Shown here: positions 26,240 through 35,528 of the stretch, one piece after another | How positions within the stretch are numbered: the first letter of the stretch is position 1 | Layout of the letters: every line of letters begins with the position of its first letter | Source of the DNA: Streptomyces sp. NBC_00459 | Lineage (GTDB): Bacteria; Actinomycetota; Actinomycetes; Streptomycetales; Streptomycetaceae | Direction of reading: 5' to 3' | Assembly: GCF_036013955.1 (NCBI RefSeq) | Contig: NZ_CP107903.1 | Location: 9,362,001 to 9,426,000, forward strand | DNA: 64,000 nucleotides | Translations under genes and position numbers: made by a program | The notes under the pieces: model-generated | Databases searched by the model: none | What the model saw: the letters and a program-made list of their open reading frames with translations, nothing else | What the model was told of the DNA's origin: nothing

Positions 26240-28003
26240 ATGAGTGAGGCAGACAGAGGCACCGGGCGACGGATCGTCGACGGGCGCTTCGAGTTGGAGG
26301 CCCGTCTCGGCGGAGGCGGGATGGGGACCGTCTGGCGGGCCAGGGACGTGGTGCTCCACAGGCTGGTGGCGGTCAAGGAGGTCCGCCCGCCCGACCGGGA
26401 CCTCGCCGAGTACGACCCCGAGGGCGCGCGCATGCTGCGCGAGCGGGTGCTGCGCGAGGCCCGGGCCCTGGCCCGGATCGACCATCCGAACGTCGTCACC
26501 ATCCACCACATCGTCGACGGCGGTGAGGGCACCTACCCGTGGATCGTGATGGAACTGGTCAGCGGCGGCTCGCTGGCCGACCGGCTGGCCCGGGCGCCGA
26601 TGACGCCGGCCGAGGCGGCGCGGACCGGCCGGGGAGTGCTGGCCGCGCTCACCGCCGCGCATGACGCCGGTATCCAGCACCGGGACGTCAAGCCCGCCAA
26701 CGTACTCCTGCGGCCCGACGGGCGCCCGGTGCTCACCGACTTCGGCATCGCCGCGATCCGTGAGGCGACCAGCCTCACCGCCACGGGCTCCATCATCGGC
26801 ACGGCCGACTTCATGGCACCCGAGCGCATCTCGGGGCACGAGGGCGGAGCCGCCTCCGACCTGTGGTCGCTGGCGATGATGCTGTACACAGCGGTCGACG
26901 GCCACCACCCGCTGCGCCGCGGCACCACCCTGGCCACCCTCGCCGCGGTCCTCCACGAGGAGGTGCCGCCACCGGTGCGGGCCGGCGCCCTCGGTGACGT
27001 CCTGATGAGCGTCCTGGTACGGGATCCCGCGGCGCGGCCGTCCGCCGCGGTGCTGGACCGGCAGCTGGCCGCGATCGAGTCGGCTCCGGACCGGTCGACC
27101 GCGTCGAGGGACGAGCCCACCTCCTACCCGCTGGGTCCGCCGTCCGCCCCCGCGACACCTTCGGACCCGCGCACCTCTGCCGCGCCCGCAGGATTCGTCG
27201 CGACCGGCGGAATCCCTGTCGCGCCGGTCACTCCCGTCCAGGCGGGGTTCGGGCCGCCGCCGGTCCTCCCCGGGCCGGTCACGATCCAGCCGGTCACCGC
27301 ACCCGCACCCGTACCAACCGCACGCCGACGCGTCCGTGGCCTGAGGGTCCTGTGGGGTGTCTCTGGATCTTCGCTCGCCGCAGTCCTGGTGTGGTGGCTG
27401 CTGCCTCTCGGGGGCGACTCGGGTGACGCGAACACGAACGCGGGCGCGGGCGCCTCGACGTCCACGCCGAGCCCGCGGACGGATGTGTCGCCCACCGCGA
27501 ACACGGACACGGCCGCCCCGGCAGCCCAGGAGTCCGAGGAGACCCGGACCGGCACACTGCTCACCCCGGCAGGCATCCGCATGGTCATCAAGGAGCTGGA
27601 GAAGGAGACCGGCCGGGACAGGTTCGGCGACTTCACCGTGTACGAGGAGTACGCCATCGCCCAGATGATGGTCAACGGCAGCAACACCAAGTACGACTCC
27701 TACACCTACCGCCCGGGCAACGGTGTCGAGAAAAGCATCATCAAGGGTTCGATCTTCAGCGGCAACCAGCCGATCACTCTCGACGGCTTCAACTGGGACA
27801 GCGTTCCCGCGCTTCTGAAGGAGGCGGACAAGAAGCTGAACGTGGCCGATCCGGAAAACCGCTACCTGGTGGTGAAGCCGCCCAACGACATCCTCGACAC
27901 GCCGGCCGGAATGGCTGTGTACCTGTCCGACAGCTACGGGTCCGGCTACCTGGCGGCGGACACAAAGGGCAGGGTGACCAGGGTGTATCCCGCCGAGGAC
28001 TGA
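26240..28003 (+). CDS. Membrane Ser/Thr protein kinase (PknB-like)
   Basis: A 587-residue eukaryotic-type kinase. The catalytic domain (about 15-270) has the glycine loop LGGGGMGTVW, lysine in AVKEV, catalytic loop HRDVKPANVL, DFGIA and MAPERIS. A Pro/Ala/Thr-rich linker leads to one membrane segment (VSGSSLAAVLVWWLLPLGG, about 375). The extracellular part has a Thr/Ala-rich stretch and then a unique roughly 150-residue domain (VIKELEKETGRDRFGDFTVY) rather than PASTA repeats. The sensor domain and its ligand are unknown. ATG 26240 starts the conserved N-terminus. No partner phosphatase is linked. Confidence 0.88.
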   Translation: MSEADRGTGRRIVDGRFELEARLGGGGMGTVWRARDVVLHRLVAVKEVRPPDRDLAEYDPEGARMLRERVLREARALARIDHPNVVTIHHIVDGGEGTYPWIVMELVSGGSLADRLARAPMTPAEAARTGRGVLAALTAAHDAGIQHRDVKPANVLLRPDGRPVLTDFGIAAIREATSLTATGSIIGTADFMAPERISGHEGGAASDLWSLAMMLYTAVDGHHPLRRGTTLATLAAVLHEEVPPPVRAGALGDVLMSVLVRDPAARPSAAVLDRQLAAIESAPDRSTASRDEPTSYPLGPPSAPATPSDPRTSAAPAGFVATGGIPVAPVTPVQAGFGPPPVLPGPVTIQPVTAPAPVPTARRRVRGLRVLWGVSGSSLAAVLVWWLLPLGGDSGDANTNAGAGASTSTPSPRTDVSPTANTDTAAPAAQESEETRTGTLLTPAGIRMVIKELEKETGRDRFGDFTVYEEYAIAQMMVNGSNTKYDSYTYRPGNGVEKSIIKGSIFSGNQPITLDGFNWDSVPALLKEADKKLNVADPENRYLVVKPPNDILDTPAGMAVYLSDSYGSGYLAADTKGRVTRVYPAED

Positions 28004-28005
28004 CC

Positions 28006-28052
28006 GCCGGCGCGGCGTCGGGCCGGCGAGGCGGAACACCGGCCGCGCCGGC
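28006..28052. terminator. Bidirectional terminator hairpin
   Basis: A perfect 11-bp inverted repeat, GCCGGCGCGGC (28006-28016) and GCCGCGCCGGC (28042-28052), with a 25-nt loop. It lies between the convergent kinase and cyclic-nucleotide-binding genes. Confidence 0.6.
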
Positions 28053-28064
28053 CGAGGAGCGCCG

Positions 28065-28529
28065 TCATAGGAGGCTGCCGCTGCCGTACGGTGCGTACAG
28101 ATCCAGCAGGCGGGTACGGGCGGCGCGCAGCCGGTGGGCGAGGATGCTTCCCACCCAGTCGGAGACGGAGCGGCCCAGCGCGGGGTCGTCCCGGCACATC
28201 GAGCGGACCGCCGTGGCGTCGAACTCGTACGCGCGCACGGGCGTGGTCGTGGTCGCGCCCAGCTGCCAGGCGTGCGGCGGGAACAGCCAGGACCAGCCGA
28301 CGAGTTCGTCGTGGCCGAGGCGCTCGATGACGGCGGCCCGACGGCCGGGCACATGCATGTCGAGGTCGACGGTCCCGGTGCGGATGATCCAGAACCGGTC
28401 GGCGCGTCCGCCCTCCTCGAAGAGCCGGGCTCCCTGCGGGAACGACACCTCACGGGCGACGTGCATCAGCCGGTGCCGGTGCTCGGCGGGCAGCGCCCGC
28501 AGCATGCTGGGGGTGGGAGGGGAGTTCAT
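28065..28529 (-). CDS. Cyclic-nucleotide-binding domain protein (Crp/Fnr N-terminal domain only)
   Basis: A 154-residue protein consisting of a cNMP-binding beta-roll. FPQGARLFEEGGRADRFWII, GTVDLDMHV and IERLGHDELVGWSWLF are recognisable, and a helical tail follows. There is no C-terminal winged HTH, so it is not a DNA-binding Crp. Similar Streptomyces proteins sit in stress/redox clusters with unknown partners. The start at 28529 has a GGAGGT ribosome site a few bases upstream. It may sense a small molecule and act through protein contacts (inference). Confidence 0.75.
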   Translation of the reverse strand: MNSPPTPSMLRALPAEHRHRLMHVAREVSFPQGARLFEEGGRADRFWIIRTGTVDLDMHVPGRRAAVIERLGHDELVGWSWLFPPHAWQLGATTTTPVRAYEFDATAVRSMCRDDPALGRSVSDWVGSILAHRLRAARTRLLDLYAPYGSGSLL

Positions 28530-28851
28530 GACGGGACCTCCGGGGCGTTCTGACGAGCCTGCCGCTCTCAGTCTCGTCCGGAGTGCCGGTTCGGGCCATG
28601 GGCCGGTCGGCCCTCGCCACCGGGCCACACGGCCACACGGACCCTCGGTGAAGCCGAGCGCCCCCCACGGGTGCCGGTGGCGCGTGTCGCCCTGTAGGGA
28701 GCCGATGGACCGGCCGGGACCTCGACCCGCGCCCGGCCGTCCGCCGGGGGCGTCGTCCCGGGCCGTGAGACACACGCCCGCCCGCCCGCACGTCCATGCG
28801 CCGAGGGTGCCGACGCGGATCACGACGACGTGCGGTCGGGGGATGCGCGGC
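28530..28851. other. Intergenic region, no gene seen
   Basis: 322 nt of GC-rich sequence between the cyclic-nucleotide-binding gene start and the SulP stop, both on the minus strand. Frames here lack conserved features and have overlapping shadow reading on several strands. It presumably holds the promoter for the 28529 gene, but no convincing -10/-35 pair was identified. Confidence 0.5.
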
Positions 28852-30573
28852 CTACTGAGCCCGTTCCCACTCGCGGTACGCGGTCACGGCCGTCGGCAGG
28901 GTGGGGAAGATGAGGCCGGTGCCGACGGACTCCGTCAGGCCGTACGCGTCCAGATCGTCGCGGAGGTCCTGTTTGACGCGGGCGAGGGCGAAGACGATGC
29001 CCCGGCGGGTCAGTTCGCCACGCAGCGCGTCGACGGCGTCCAGGGCGGTGATGTCGACCTCCACATTGGCCTCGGCGTTGAGGACGAACCAGTGGACCGG
29101 GCCTTCCTGTTCGTCCACGGCGGCCAGGGCCCGTCGGTGGAAGTTCTCCGCGTTGGCGAAGAAGAGGGGCGAGTCGTAGCGGTAGACCACCAGCCCCGGG
29201 ATCGTGCGGGCCTGCGGATAATCGTCGACGTCGTGCATACCGGCCACCCCGGGCACCACACCCTCGACCGCGTCGTGCGGCCGCGCGACCCGGGTCAGCA
29301 GCTCGGCCACCGACAGACCGACGGCGACCAGCACCCCGTACAGGATGTCCAGAGCGAGCACTCCGGCCAGGCAGCCGAGTGCCAGCAGGAGCTCACGACG
29401 CCGGAAGGACGCCAGTCGTCGGAAGCCCGCCAGGTCGATCATGCGCAGGGCGGCGTAGACGACGAGCGCGCCCAGCACGACCGAGGGTGTCCTGGTCAGC
29501 AGGGGACTCAGGAAGAGCAGGACGGCGAGGACGACGACGGCGGCTACCAGGGAGTACGCCTGGGAGCGGGCGCCCGCCGAGGACGCGAGCGCGGTGCGGC
29601 TGGCGCTGCTGCTGACCGGGAACCCCTGCACCGCCCCGGCACCGAGGTTGGCCGCGCCCAGGGCGAGCAGTTCCTGGTTGGCGTCGAGCCCCGGGCCGTC
29701 GTCGTCGGCGGCGGTGCGGCCGGTGAAGGCCCGCGCGGTGAGGATGAAGTCGGTGTAACCGACGAGGAGGACCCCCAGGGCGGGCAGCACCAGATGCGGC
29801 AGCTCGGCCAGGTCCGGGGCGGCCAGGCCGGGCAGACCCGCGGGCACATCGCCGATCACCTTGATGCCGTGACGGTCGTCGAGGCCGAACACGGCCACGG
29901 CCGTCGTGGCGAGGACAACGGCCAGCAGGGGGCCGGGGACGGCGGGGAAGAAGCGGGCCACGGCGAGGACGAAGGCGAGCAGGATCACGGCGAACAGCAG
30001 GGTGGCCCCATGGATCTGCGACACATGGCCCACGAACGACCACAGTTGGGGGAAGAAGGCGGAGCCCGTGGTGCTGACGCCGGTGAGCTTCGGCAACTGG
30101 TCCACGATCATGATCAGTGCCACGCCCGCCAGATAGCCGACCAGGACGGGCCGGGAGAGCAGGTCCGCGACGAAGCCCAGCCGCACCGCCCAGGCCACGA
30201 CGCACAGCAGCCCGACCGTGACCGCCAGCGTGGCGGCCAGAGTCGCGTAGCGGCCCGGGTCTCCCGCGGCCAGCGGGCCGACCACGGTCGCCGTCATCAG
30301 CGCGGTCGTCGACTCGGGCCCGACCGACAGCAGACGCGAGGAACCGAACAGCGCGTACAGGGCGAGCGCGGGCAGGATCGCCCACAGACCGGCGACCGGC
30401 GGCAGACCGGCCACCCCCGCGTACGCCATCACCTGCGGCACCAGATACGCGGCCACCGTCACCCCGGCCAGCACATCACCGCGCAGCCAGGCGCGCCGGT
30501 AGCCGAGGAGCGCGTGGAGCCCCGGCGCCAGTCGGTGCCACACGGGAACGGGTCTGCCCGAGCTTTGGGACAT
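28852..30573 (-). CDS. SulP-family anion transporter with STAS domain
   Basis: A 573-residue inner-membrane transporter. The membrane part shows AYLVPQVMAYAGVAGLPPVAGLWA, FGSSRLLSVGPESTTALMTA and GFPVSSSASRTALASSAGARSQ. A cytoplasmic STAS domain occupies the last 120 residues (VVYRYDSPLFFANAENFHRR, LNAEANVEVDITALDAVDAL). SulP members carry sulfate, bicarbonate or other anions. A carbonic anhydrase gene lies 1.5 kb away, so bicarbonate is a real alternative to sulfate. The start at 30573 is fixed by AAGGAGG 3 nt upstream. Confidence 0.87.
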   Translation of the reverse strand: MSQSSGRPVPVWHRLAPGLHALLGYRRAWLRGDVLAGVTVAAYLVPQVMAYAGVAGLPPVAGLWAILPALALYALFGSSRLLSVGPESTTALMTATVVGPLAAGDPGRYATLAATLAVTVGLLCVVAWAVRLGFVADLLSRPVLVGYLAGVALIMIVDQLPKLTGVSTTGSAFFPQLWSFVGHVSQIHGATLLFAVILLAFVLAVARFFPAVPGPLLAVVLATTAVAVFGLDDRHGIKVIGDVPAGLPGLAAPDLAELPHLVLPALGVLLVGYTDFILTARAFTGRTAADDDGPGLDANQELLALGAANLGAGAVQGFPVSSSASRTALASSAGARSQAYSLVAAVVVLAVLLFLSPLLTRTPSVVLGALVVYAALRMIDLAGFRRLASFRRRELLLALGCLAGVLALDILYGVLVAVGLSVAELLTRVARPHDAVEGVVPGVAGMHDVDDYPQARTIPGLVVYRYDSPLFFANAENFHRRALAAVDEQEGPVHWFVLNAEANVEVDITALDAVDALRGELTRRGIVFALARVKQDLRDDLDAYGLTESVGTGLIFPTLPTAVTAYREWERAQ

Positions 30574-30762
30574 GGGCCTCCTTCTGCCGAATGACCTCAT
30601 GATCCACGGACGAGCGGGAGACCGCGAGGACCGGGTCGGCCTGAACTGCCCTCGGACATGCGCCCCGCAGCCCAACAGGCCCCCGGAACTGGGTCGTTCA
30701 GCCGACGCCCCCAACTCCCCTTGCCCGCGCGCCCGCAGGGTGCTCAACCGGCGTGGACGGAC

Positions 30763-31566
30763 TCAGAGACCGGCCGCGTGATCGGGGACGTAGGTCTGCA
30801 GATCACGTGGCGGACGCACGTACCCGGTCGACGGCGGCCGGTGCGGCAGCTTCAGCACCGGTGGCGGTACCTCGTGGTACGGGAGCGTGCTCAACAGATG
30901 GGCGATCATGTTCAGCCGCGCCCGGCGCTTGTCGTCGCTCTCCACGACGTACCAAGGCGCCTCGGGGATGTCGGTGTGGACCAGCATCTCGTCCTTGGCC
31001 CGGGAGTACGCCTCCCAGCGGGTGATCGACTCCAGGTCCATCGGCGAGAGCTTCCAGCGCCGGGTCGGGTCGTCGAGGCGCTGGCGGAACCGCTCCTGCT
31101 GCACGCTGTCGCTCACCGAGAACCAGTACTTGCGCAGCACAATGCCCGCCTCGGCCAGCATCCGCTCGAAGATCGGGCACTGCCGGAGGAAGAGCTGGTA
31201 CTCCTCCTTCGTGCAGAAGCCCATCACATGCTCGACGCCTGCCCGGTTGTACCAACTGCGGTCGAACAGCACGATCTCCCCGGCCGCCGGCAACTGCTCG
31301 ACGTACCGCTGGAAGTACCACTGGGTGCGCTCACGCTCGGTCGGCTTCGGCAGCGCCGCGATGCGGGCCACCCGCGGATTGAGGTGCTCCGCGACCCGCT
31401 TGATGGTGCCGCCCTTGCCCGCCGCGTCCCGTCCCTCGAACACGACCACCAGCCGGGCGCCCTCCGCCCGTACCCACTCCTGGAGCTTCACCAGCTCCGT
31501 CTGCAGGCGCAGCAGCTCCGGCTCGTACACCTTGCGCGGCAGCGTCGTCGTCTTCTTGCCGGCCAT
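30763..31566 (-). CDS. ppk2: Polyphosphate kinase 2
   Basis: A 267-residue P-loop kinase that transfers phosphate between polyphosphate and nucleotides. Walker A reads VVVFEGRDAAGKGGTIKRVA (about 42-60), the lid region PKPTERERTQWYFQRYVEQL, and Walker B LFDRSWYNRAGVE. KRRARLNMIAHLL and the length fit PPK2 class I, which mainly makes NTP from polyphosphate and NDP. The start is ATG at 31566. It lies 190 bp upstream of the SulP gene on the same strand. Confidence 0.9.
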   Translation of the reverse strand: MAGKKTTTLPRKVYEPELLRLQTELVKLQEWVRAEGARLVVVFEGRDAAGKGGTIKRVAEHLNPRVARIAALPKPTERERTQWYFQRYVEQLPAAGEIVLFDRSWYNRAGVEHVMGFCTKEEYQLFLRQCPIFERMLAEAGIVLRKYWFSVSDSVQQERFRQRLDDPTRRWKLSPMDLESITRWEAYSRAKDEMLVHTDIPEAPWYVVESDDKRRARLNMIAHLLSTLPYHEVPPPVLKLPHRPPSTGYVRPPRDLQTYVPDHAAGL

Positions 31567-31888
31567 GCAGCCTCCGTCGTCCGAGACCCACGTCGACCAC
31601 TCGGGGAGTCACGATGCCCGGGCGAACACCAGGACAGCAGCACCGTACTGACCGACGACGAACAGCGCACCCCGCGCACCCACCGCCGGGCGGGCGACGG
31701 CGACCGCTCCCGCCGAGGGTGCCGAGGTCAACGGCGGTGCAATGCGGTGATGACGGTGGCTCGGGGGTGTGCACGAAGGCCTGGCCCGAGCCGAATGCGA
31801 GCAGCGCGAGCGTGATCGAGGCGGCTGCGACGCGGGTGCGTAATCGTCTGGATCTCACGGAGCCCCCGTGATCGGAATGCACGGGCAT
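31567..31888 (-). other. Region upstream of ppk2, containing a signal-peptide-like reading frame
   Basis: A minus-strand frame starting at 31888 opens MPVHSDHGG and soon gives RTRVAAASITLALLAFGSGQAF, which looks like a secretion signal. The frame then becomes Pro/Arg/Cys-rich and runs out of frame into ppk2, which is not plausible as a whole gene. It may be the 5' remnant of a decayed exported-protein gene, or chance. No other gene is seen between ppk2 and the carbonic anhydrase gene. Confidence 0.25.
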
Positions 31889-32070
31889 GTGCACGACGAC
31901 CGGCCATGACCATCCCGGACGCACGTTCAGATAGTGGCGAGCTGCGCACCGCTTGGATGATCGAGTTCCTGCCAAGAGATTCCCCCGGAGCCGCCAAGAA
32001 AGGTTCAACGTTTGATCATGAATCAGCAACTCGAACTGAGGGGCATTCAGCCGGACATACGTTCCCTTCC

Positions 32071-32856
32071 GTGAACTCTGACCCAGCACCCCACACTGCC
32101 GTCCTCCCGCAGCGGACTGCATCCGTCGCCCCGGTCTCCGGCGTGACACCCCCCGCCCGGCGCTCACTTCTGCGCGCCGCGCTCACCGGGACCGCCGTCG
32201 TCGGCGCCGGCCTGGTCATCGGCGCCGAACCCGCGGTTGCCGCACCCCCCACCGCCGCTCCGCGAAAGCGGCCCGGCACCGCCGAGGAGGCTCTGCGGGA
32301 GCTGTCCGCGGGCAACCGCCGCTGGCGCACCTTCCGCCAGCAGCATCCTGACGAGTCTCCCGCCGTCCGGCAGGCGCTGACGACCAGTCAGCACCCCTTC
32401 GCCCTGGTCCTCGGCTGCATCGACTCCCGAGTACCTCCGGAGATGGTCTTCGACCAGGGCCTCGGCGATCTGATGACCATACGCAGCGGGGGCCAGGTCC
32501 TCGACGAGGCAGTGCTCGGCAGCCTCGCGTACGGCGTGCTCGAACTGGGGATCCCCCTGCTCATGGTGCTCGGCCACCAGTCGTGCGGAGCGGTGAAGGC
32601 CACGGTCCAGGCGGACGAGTCGGGCGAGAAACTGCCCGCCCACATCCAGTACCTGGCCGACCAGATCCGCCCGGCCATCGATCACAGCAAGTCGGGCGAC
32701 GCGCGTGTCGACGCGACGATCGACGCCAACATACGGCTCATACGGGCACGGCTCGCGGCGGAGCCCGACCTCGCCGCCAAGGTGAACTCCGGCGCCCTGA
32801 CCATCGTCGGCGCCCGCTACGAGCTGACCACCCAGCGAGTGCACCGCATCAGCTGA
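32071..32856 (+). CDS. Exported (Tat) beta-carbonic anhydrase
   Basis: A 261-residue zinc enzyme interconverting CO2 and bicarbonate. The N-terminus carries a twin-arginine signal (PPARRSLLRAALTGTAVVGAG, ending near AVAAPP). The mature part has the zinc and active-site motifs LGCIDSRVPPE (Cys, Asp, Arg), then GHQSCGAVKA (His, Cys) near residue 175. GTG 32071 is taken because it leaves a normal-length n-region before the twin arginines; an in-frame ATG at 31906 would add 55 residues of non-conserved sequence. The AT-richer segment at 31890-32070 probably holds the promoter. Bacterial beta-class enzymes are usually cytoplasmic, so the export signal is notable. Confidence 0.85.
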   Translation: MNSDPAPHTAVLPQRTASVAPVSGVTPPARRSLLRAALTGTAVVGAGLVIGAEPAVAAPPTAAPRKRPGTAEEALRELSAGNRRWRTFRQQHPDESPAVRQALTTSQHPFALVLGCIDSRVPPEMVFDQGLGDLMTIRSGGQVLDEAVLGSLAYGVLELGIPLLMVLGHQSCGAVKATVQADESGEKLPAHIQYLADQIRPAIDHSKSGDARVDATIDANIRLIRARLAAEPDLAAKVNSGALTIVGARYELTTQRVHRIS

Positions 32857-32949
32857 CCGTCGTACGCACAGGAGCCGGCCGCGGTGCACAGCCCCGCGGC
32901 CGACTGCCCAAGGCTTTGACCCGGCCTCCTCCGGCGAAGGTGACGTCCC

Positions 32950-32990
32950 ACTCCCGCACCGCGGCGGAGCTTCCGCCGCGGTGCGGGAGT
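32950..32990 (+). terminator. Strong terminator hairpin after carbonic anhydrase gene
   Basis: A near-perfect long stem: 18 bp at 32951-32968 paired with 32972-32989 around a 3-nt loop GCT, extended by an A-T pair at 32950 and 32990. It lies 94 nt after the stop and before the SMP-30 gene. Confidence 0.8.
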
Positions 32991-33098
32991 GCGTCGACGC
33001 TCCGCACATCGGGGAGCCTGCCGAGCCGCCCACCCGGTGTTCGGATAGATGTTGAGGCGTCGACGTCGGCGCCGGGCCGACCGGGGCGAAGGGCTGTG

Positions 33099-33947
33099 AT
33101 GAGGATGACCGAGGTACGGACACTGCTCACCGGCAGGGGTCTGGTGGAGTCTCCGCGCTGGCACGGCGACCGCCTGTACTTCTCCGACTGGTCCGCCGGC
33201 GAGGTCATCTCCGTCGACCTCGCCGGCCGCAGCGAGGTGATCGCCCAGGTGGCGTCGTTGCCGCTGTGCACCGCCTGGCTCCCGGACGGCCGCCTGGTGA
33301 TCGTCTCGTCCCCCGACGGGCTGCTGCTGCGCCGAGAGCCGGACGGCACCCTGGTCACTCACGCGGACCTCCGGCAGCCGGGCTGGAACGACATCGTGGT
33401 CGACGGTCGCGGCAACGCATACGTCAACCGCGCCGGCTTCGACCCGATGGCGGGCGAGGCGGTCAAGCCCGGTTTCATCCACCTGGTCACACCCGACGGC
33501 TCCGTGCGCCAGGTGGCCGACGACATCGCGTTTCCCAACGGCATGGCGGTCACCCCGGACAACTCCACGCTGATCGTCGCGGATTCCTACCGCCACCACC
33601 TGGTGGCCTTCGGCATCGACGCGGACGGTGCGCTGTCCGACCGGCGCGTCTGGGCCGACCTCGGGCAGGGCACCCCGGACGGCATCTGCGTCGACGCGCA
33701 GAACGCCGTCTGGTACGCCGATGTCCCGAACCGGCGGTGCGTGCGAGTCGGCGAGGGCGGCACGGTCCTGCAGACCGTGCCGCTGGACCGCGGCGGTTTC
33801 GCCTGTGCGCTGGGCGGTCCCGACGGGACGACCTTGTTCATCGTGGCCGCGCAGTGGCAGGGCATGACCGAGCCCGAGCCGGTGGCGGTCGGCACAGGTC
33901 AGGTGCTCACCGTCCAGGTCATGGTGCCGGGAGCGGGCTGGCCGTGA
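33099..33947 (+). CDS. SMP-30/gluconolactonase-family protein
   Basis: About 282 residues forming a six-bladed beta-propeller lactonase. GLVESPRWHGDRLYFSDW holds the first metal-ligand Glu. WNDIVVDGRGNAYVNRAG, DIAFPNGMAVTPDNSTLIVADS and LGQGTPDGICVDAQNAVWYA supply the Asn and Asp ligands of the single divalent-metal site. The enzyme probably hydrolyses a sugar or aromatic lactone. ATG 33099 has an AAGGG element 5 nt upstream; GTG 33096 and ATG 33105 are also possible. No linked sugar dehydrogenase points to the substrate. Confidence 0.83.
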   Translation: MRMTEVRTLLTGRGLVESPRWHGDRLYFSDWSAGEVISVDLAGRSEVIAQVASLPLCTAWLPDGRLVIVSSPDGLLLRREPDGTLVTHADLRQPGWNDIVVDGRGNAYVNRAGFDPMAGEAVKPGFIHLVTPDGSVRQVADDIAFPNGMAVTPDNSTLIVADSYRHHLVAFGIDADGALSDRRVWADLGQGTPDGICVDAQNAVWYADVPNRRCVRVGEGGTVLQTVPLDRGGFACALGGPDGTTLFIVAAQWQGMTEPEPVAVGTGQVLTVQVMVPGAGWP

Positions 33948-33989
33948 CCCACGGACGATGCCCGGCCGGATCCACCTCCGTGCAGGTGA

Positions 33990-34844
33990 TCAGCTGATGC
34001 ACAGCAGTCCGAGCAGGCAGACCTCCGGGGACGACGAGGAGGCCGAGGGCGTCGAGGAGGACTCGGACGGCGAGGGACTCGCCGACGACGTGTCCTCGCC
34101 CGATGTGCCGGTGCTGTCGGTGTCCGTGGCTGTGGGCGTGGGTGAGGCCGTGGTCCCGGTGGTGGTGTCCGTGGCTTCGGACATGGTGGAGACCGCCTGT
34201 GAATCGGCCGAGGCCGTCACCGCCGTCAGGGGAACCGGGACGCTCTTGGGGCGGATCACCTGTGTCGCCGGCGTGGCCCGCGGCGCGGCGGCGGCCTGTT
34301 TGCGCGGTTCGTTGGCCGTGGAGGCCCGGGCGCCGGACGAGGTGCGCTCGGCCCGGTGCGGGGCGATCGGCGTCGACGAGTCCGGGGTGGAGTCGGTGAC
34401 CTGATCCTCCGCGGTCCCCATGGGCTCTCTGTCCGGCACGGAGGCCGCCTGTGTTCGGTCCGGGGCCTGGCGGTTCAGCGAGGAGACGGTCATGCCTCCG
34501 CCGACCAGGGCGACCGCCGTGGCGACCAGGGCTCTGCGCTGCGTCTTCTTCCAGCGTTCCCGTTGACGACGCCGTGCCGCCCGGCCCTGAGGCGCGGGGG
34601 CGGGAGCGTCCGCGCTGTCGTAACTCTCGTACGGGAGGTCCTGCGGTGACTGGGGGCTCTCCGCGGCGCCGTCGTCCGCGTCGTTCCACAGATGGACAGG
34701 GGCTTGCCGCGTCGCCGCATCCGTCACGGCGGCCGGTGCGGGCGTTCCGTCGGCGAGGGGAGCGATGTCCGGTGCGTAAGCGCCGCACCCGGGGCACACG
34801 AGAGCGCCGTTGAGGTGCCGACAGCATGTGGAGCAGTAGTCCAT
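33990..34844 (-). CDS. Zinc-ribbon, single-pass membrane protein of the SCO2400 type
   Basis: A 284-residue protein with an N-terminal CxxC-CxxC zinc ribbon (MDYCSTCCRHLNGALVCPGC), a Pro/Ala/Asp-rich linker, a basic stretch AARRRQRERWKKTQRRA and one membrane segment (LVATAVALVGGGMTVSSL, about 110-127). A long Ser/Thr/Pro-rich region ends PEVCLLGLLCIS. The ribbon motif is widespread in Streptomyces in proteins of unknown function, labelled SCO2400-like from memory. The low-complexity outer part suggests a cell-wall spacer. Role unknown. Confidence 0.72.
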   Translation of the reverse strand: MDYCSTCCRHLNGALVCPGCGAYAPDIAPLADGTPAPAAVTDAATRQAPVHLWNDADDGAAESPQSPQDLPYESYDSADAPAPAPQGRAARRRQRERWKKTQRRALVATAVALVGGGMTVSSLNRQAPDRTQAASVPDREPMGTAEDQVTDSTPDSSTPIAPHRAERTSSGARASTANEPRKQAAAAPRATPATQVIRPKSVPVPLTAVTASADSQAVSTMSEATDTTTGTTASPTPTATDTDSTGTSGEDTSSASPSPSESSSTPSASSSSPEVCLLGLLCIS

Positions 34845-35528
34845 CTACGGTCTTCCTGTGTTCACTCTCGCACGGGTGAGCGAGCCGGCAGCAAACGTAG
34901 CGAGGCTTTCGAGAGTGTGTGTGCAGCCTGTGTGACACTCCTGCGCAGATGCGTCCGGGCTGCGACCCCTGTACGGCACATCCGCGTGCCCTTTCTGCTG
35001 GTTGCTCGGCTTTTGCCGGGGCACCTGTGTCGATCACGCACACCGGGTACTCCCACTCCGCCCCGGAGCGCCTGGGGGATGGCGCTGAGGTGTCCGGTCC
35101 CTTTGGGAGATCCAGCGGCGCCTGTTCGGACAGCGCTGTGCACCAGCGTCGCCTACGTCACGCCCGTTGGCGTGTGAGCTCTGCCCGAACGGAGGCAATC
35201 ATTCGAGAAGTCCGGCTGGGCCGGGAACACCTGAGCTGCCGTGCCGGTGGATGTCCGTCGGCGTTCCGAGCGGCCTCGCGGGCCTCCAGCACCTCGACAG
35301 CAACACCCTGAACAGGGACTTCGTGCCGTCGTCCCCGCCCGGCGGCTGTTCTGCCATGACCCGGAAGGCTTTGCTCGCGGCGGTCGCAAGGGAGACCCGA
35401 GGTCTCCTCACCGGCTCGGGACACGAGCCGTTCGGCCTCTGTGGAGACCGCAGGCCCTCTGGCGCCCGTACCCTTTCTATGTCTACGGCGTCACATAGCG
35501 GGCGCCAAACCACTGGAGGCAACACCCC
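34845..35528. other. 684-nt region upstream of rpoA, no convincing gene; leader inverted repeat
   Basis: Both strands are open in places, but no frame shows a recognisable domain. No remnant of rpsD, the usual rpoA neighbour, was found. TGGCGCCCG (35460-35468) and CGGGCGCCA (35499-35507) form a perfect 9-bp inverted repeat around a 30-nt AT-richer segment, just before the rpoA ribosome site GGAGG. It could be a leader hairpin or regulatory site. The rpoA promoter presumably lies in this stretch. Confidence 0.45.
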
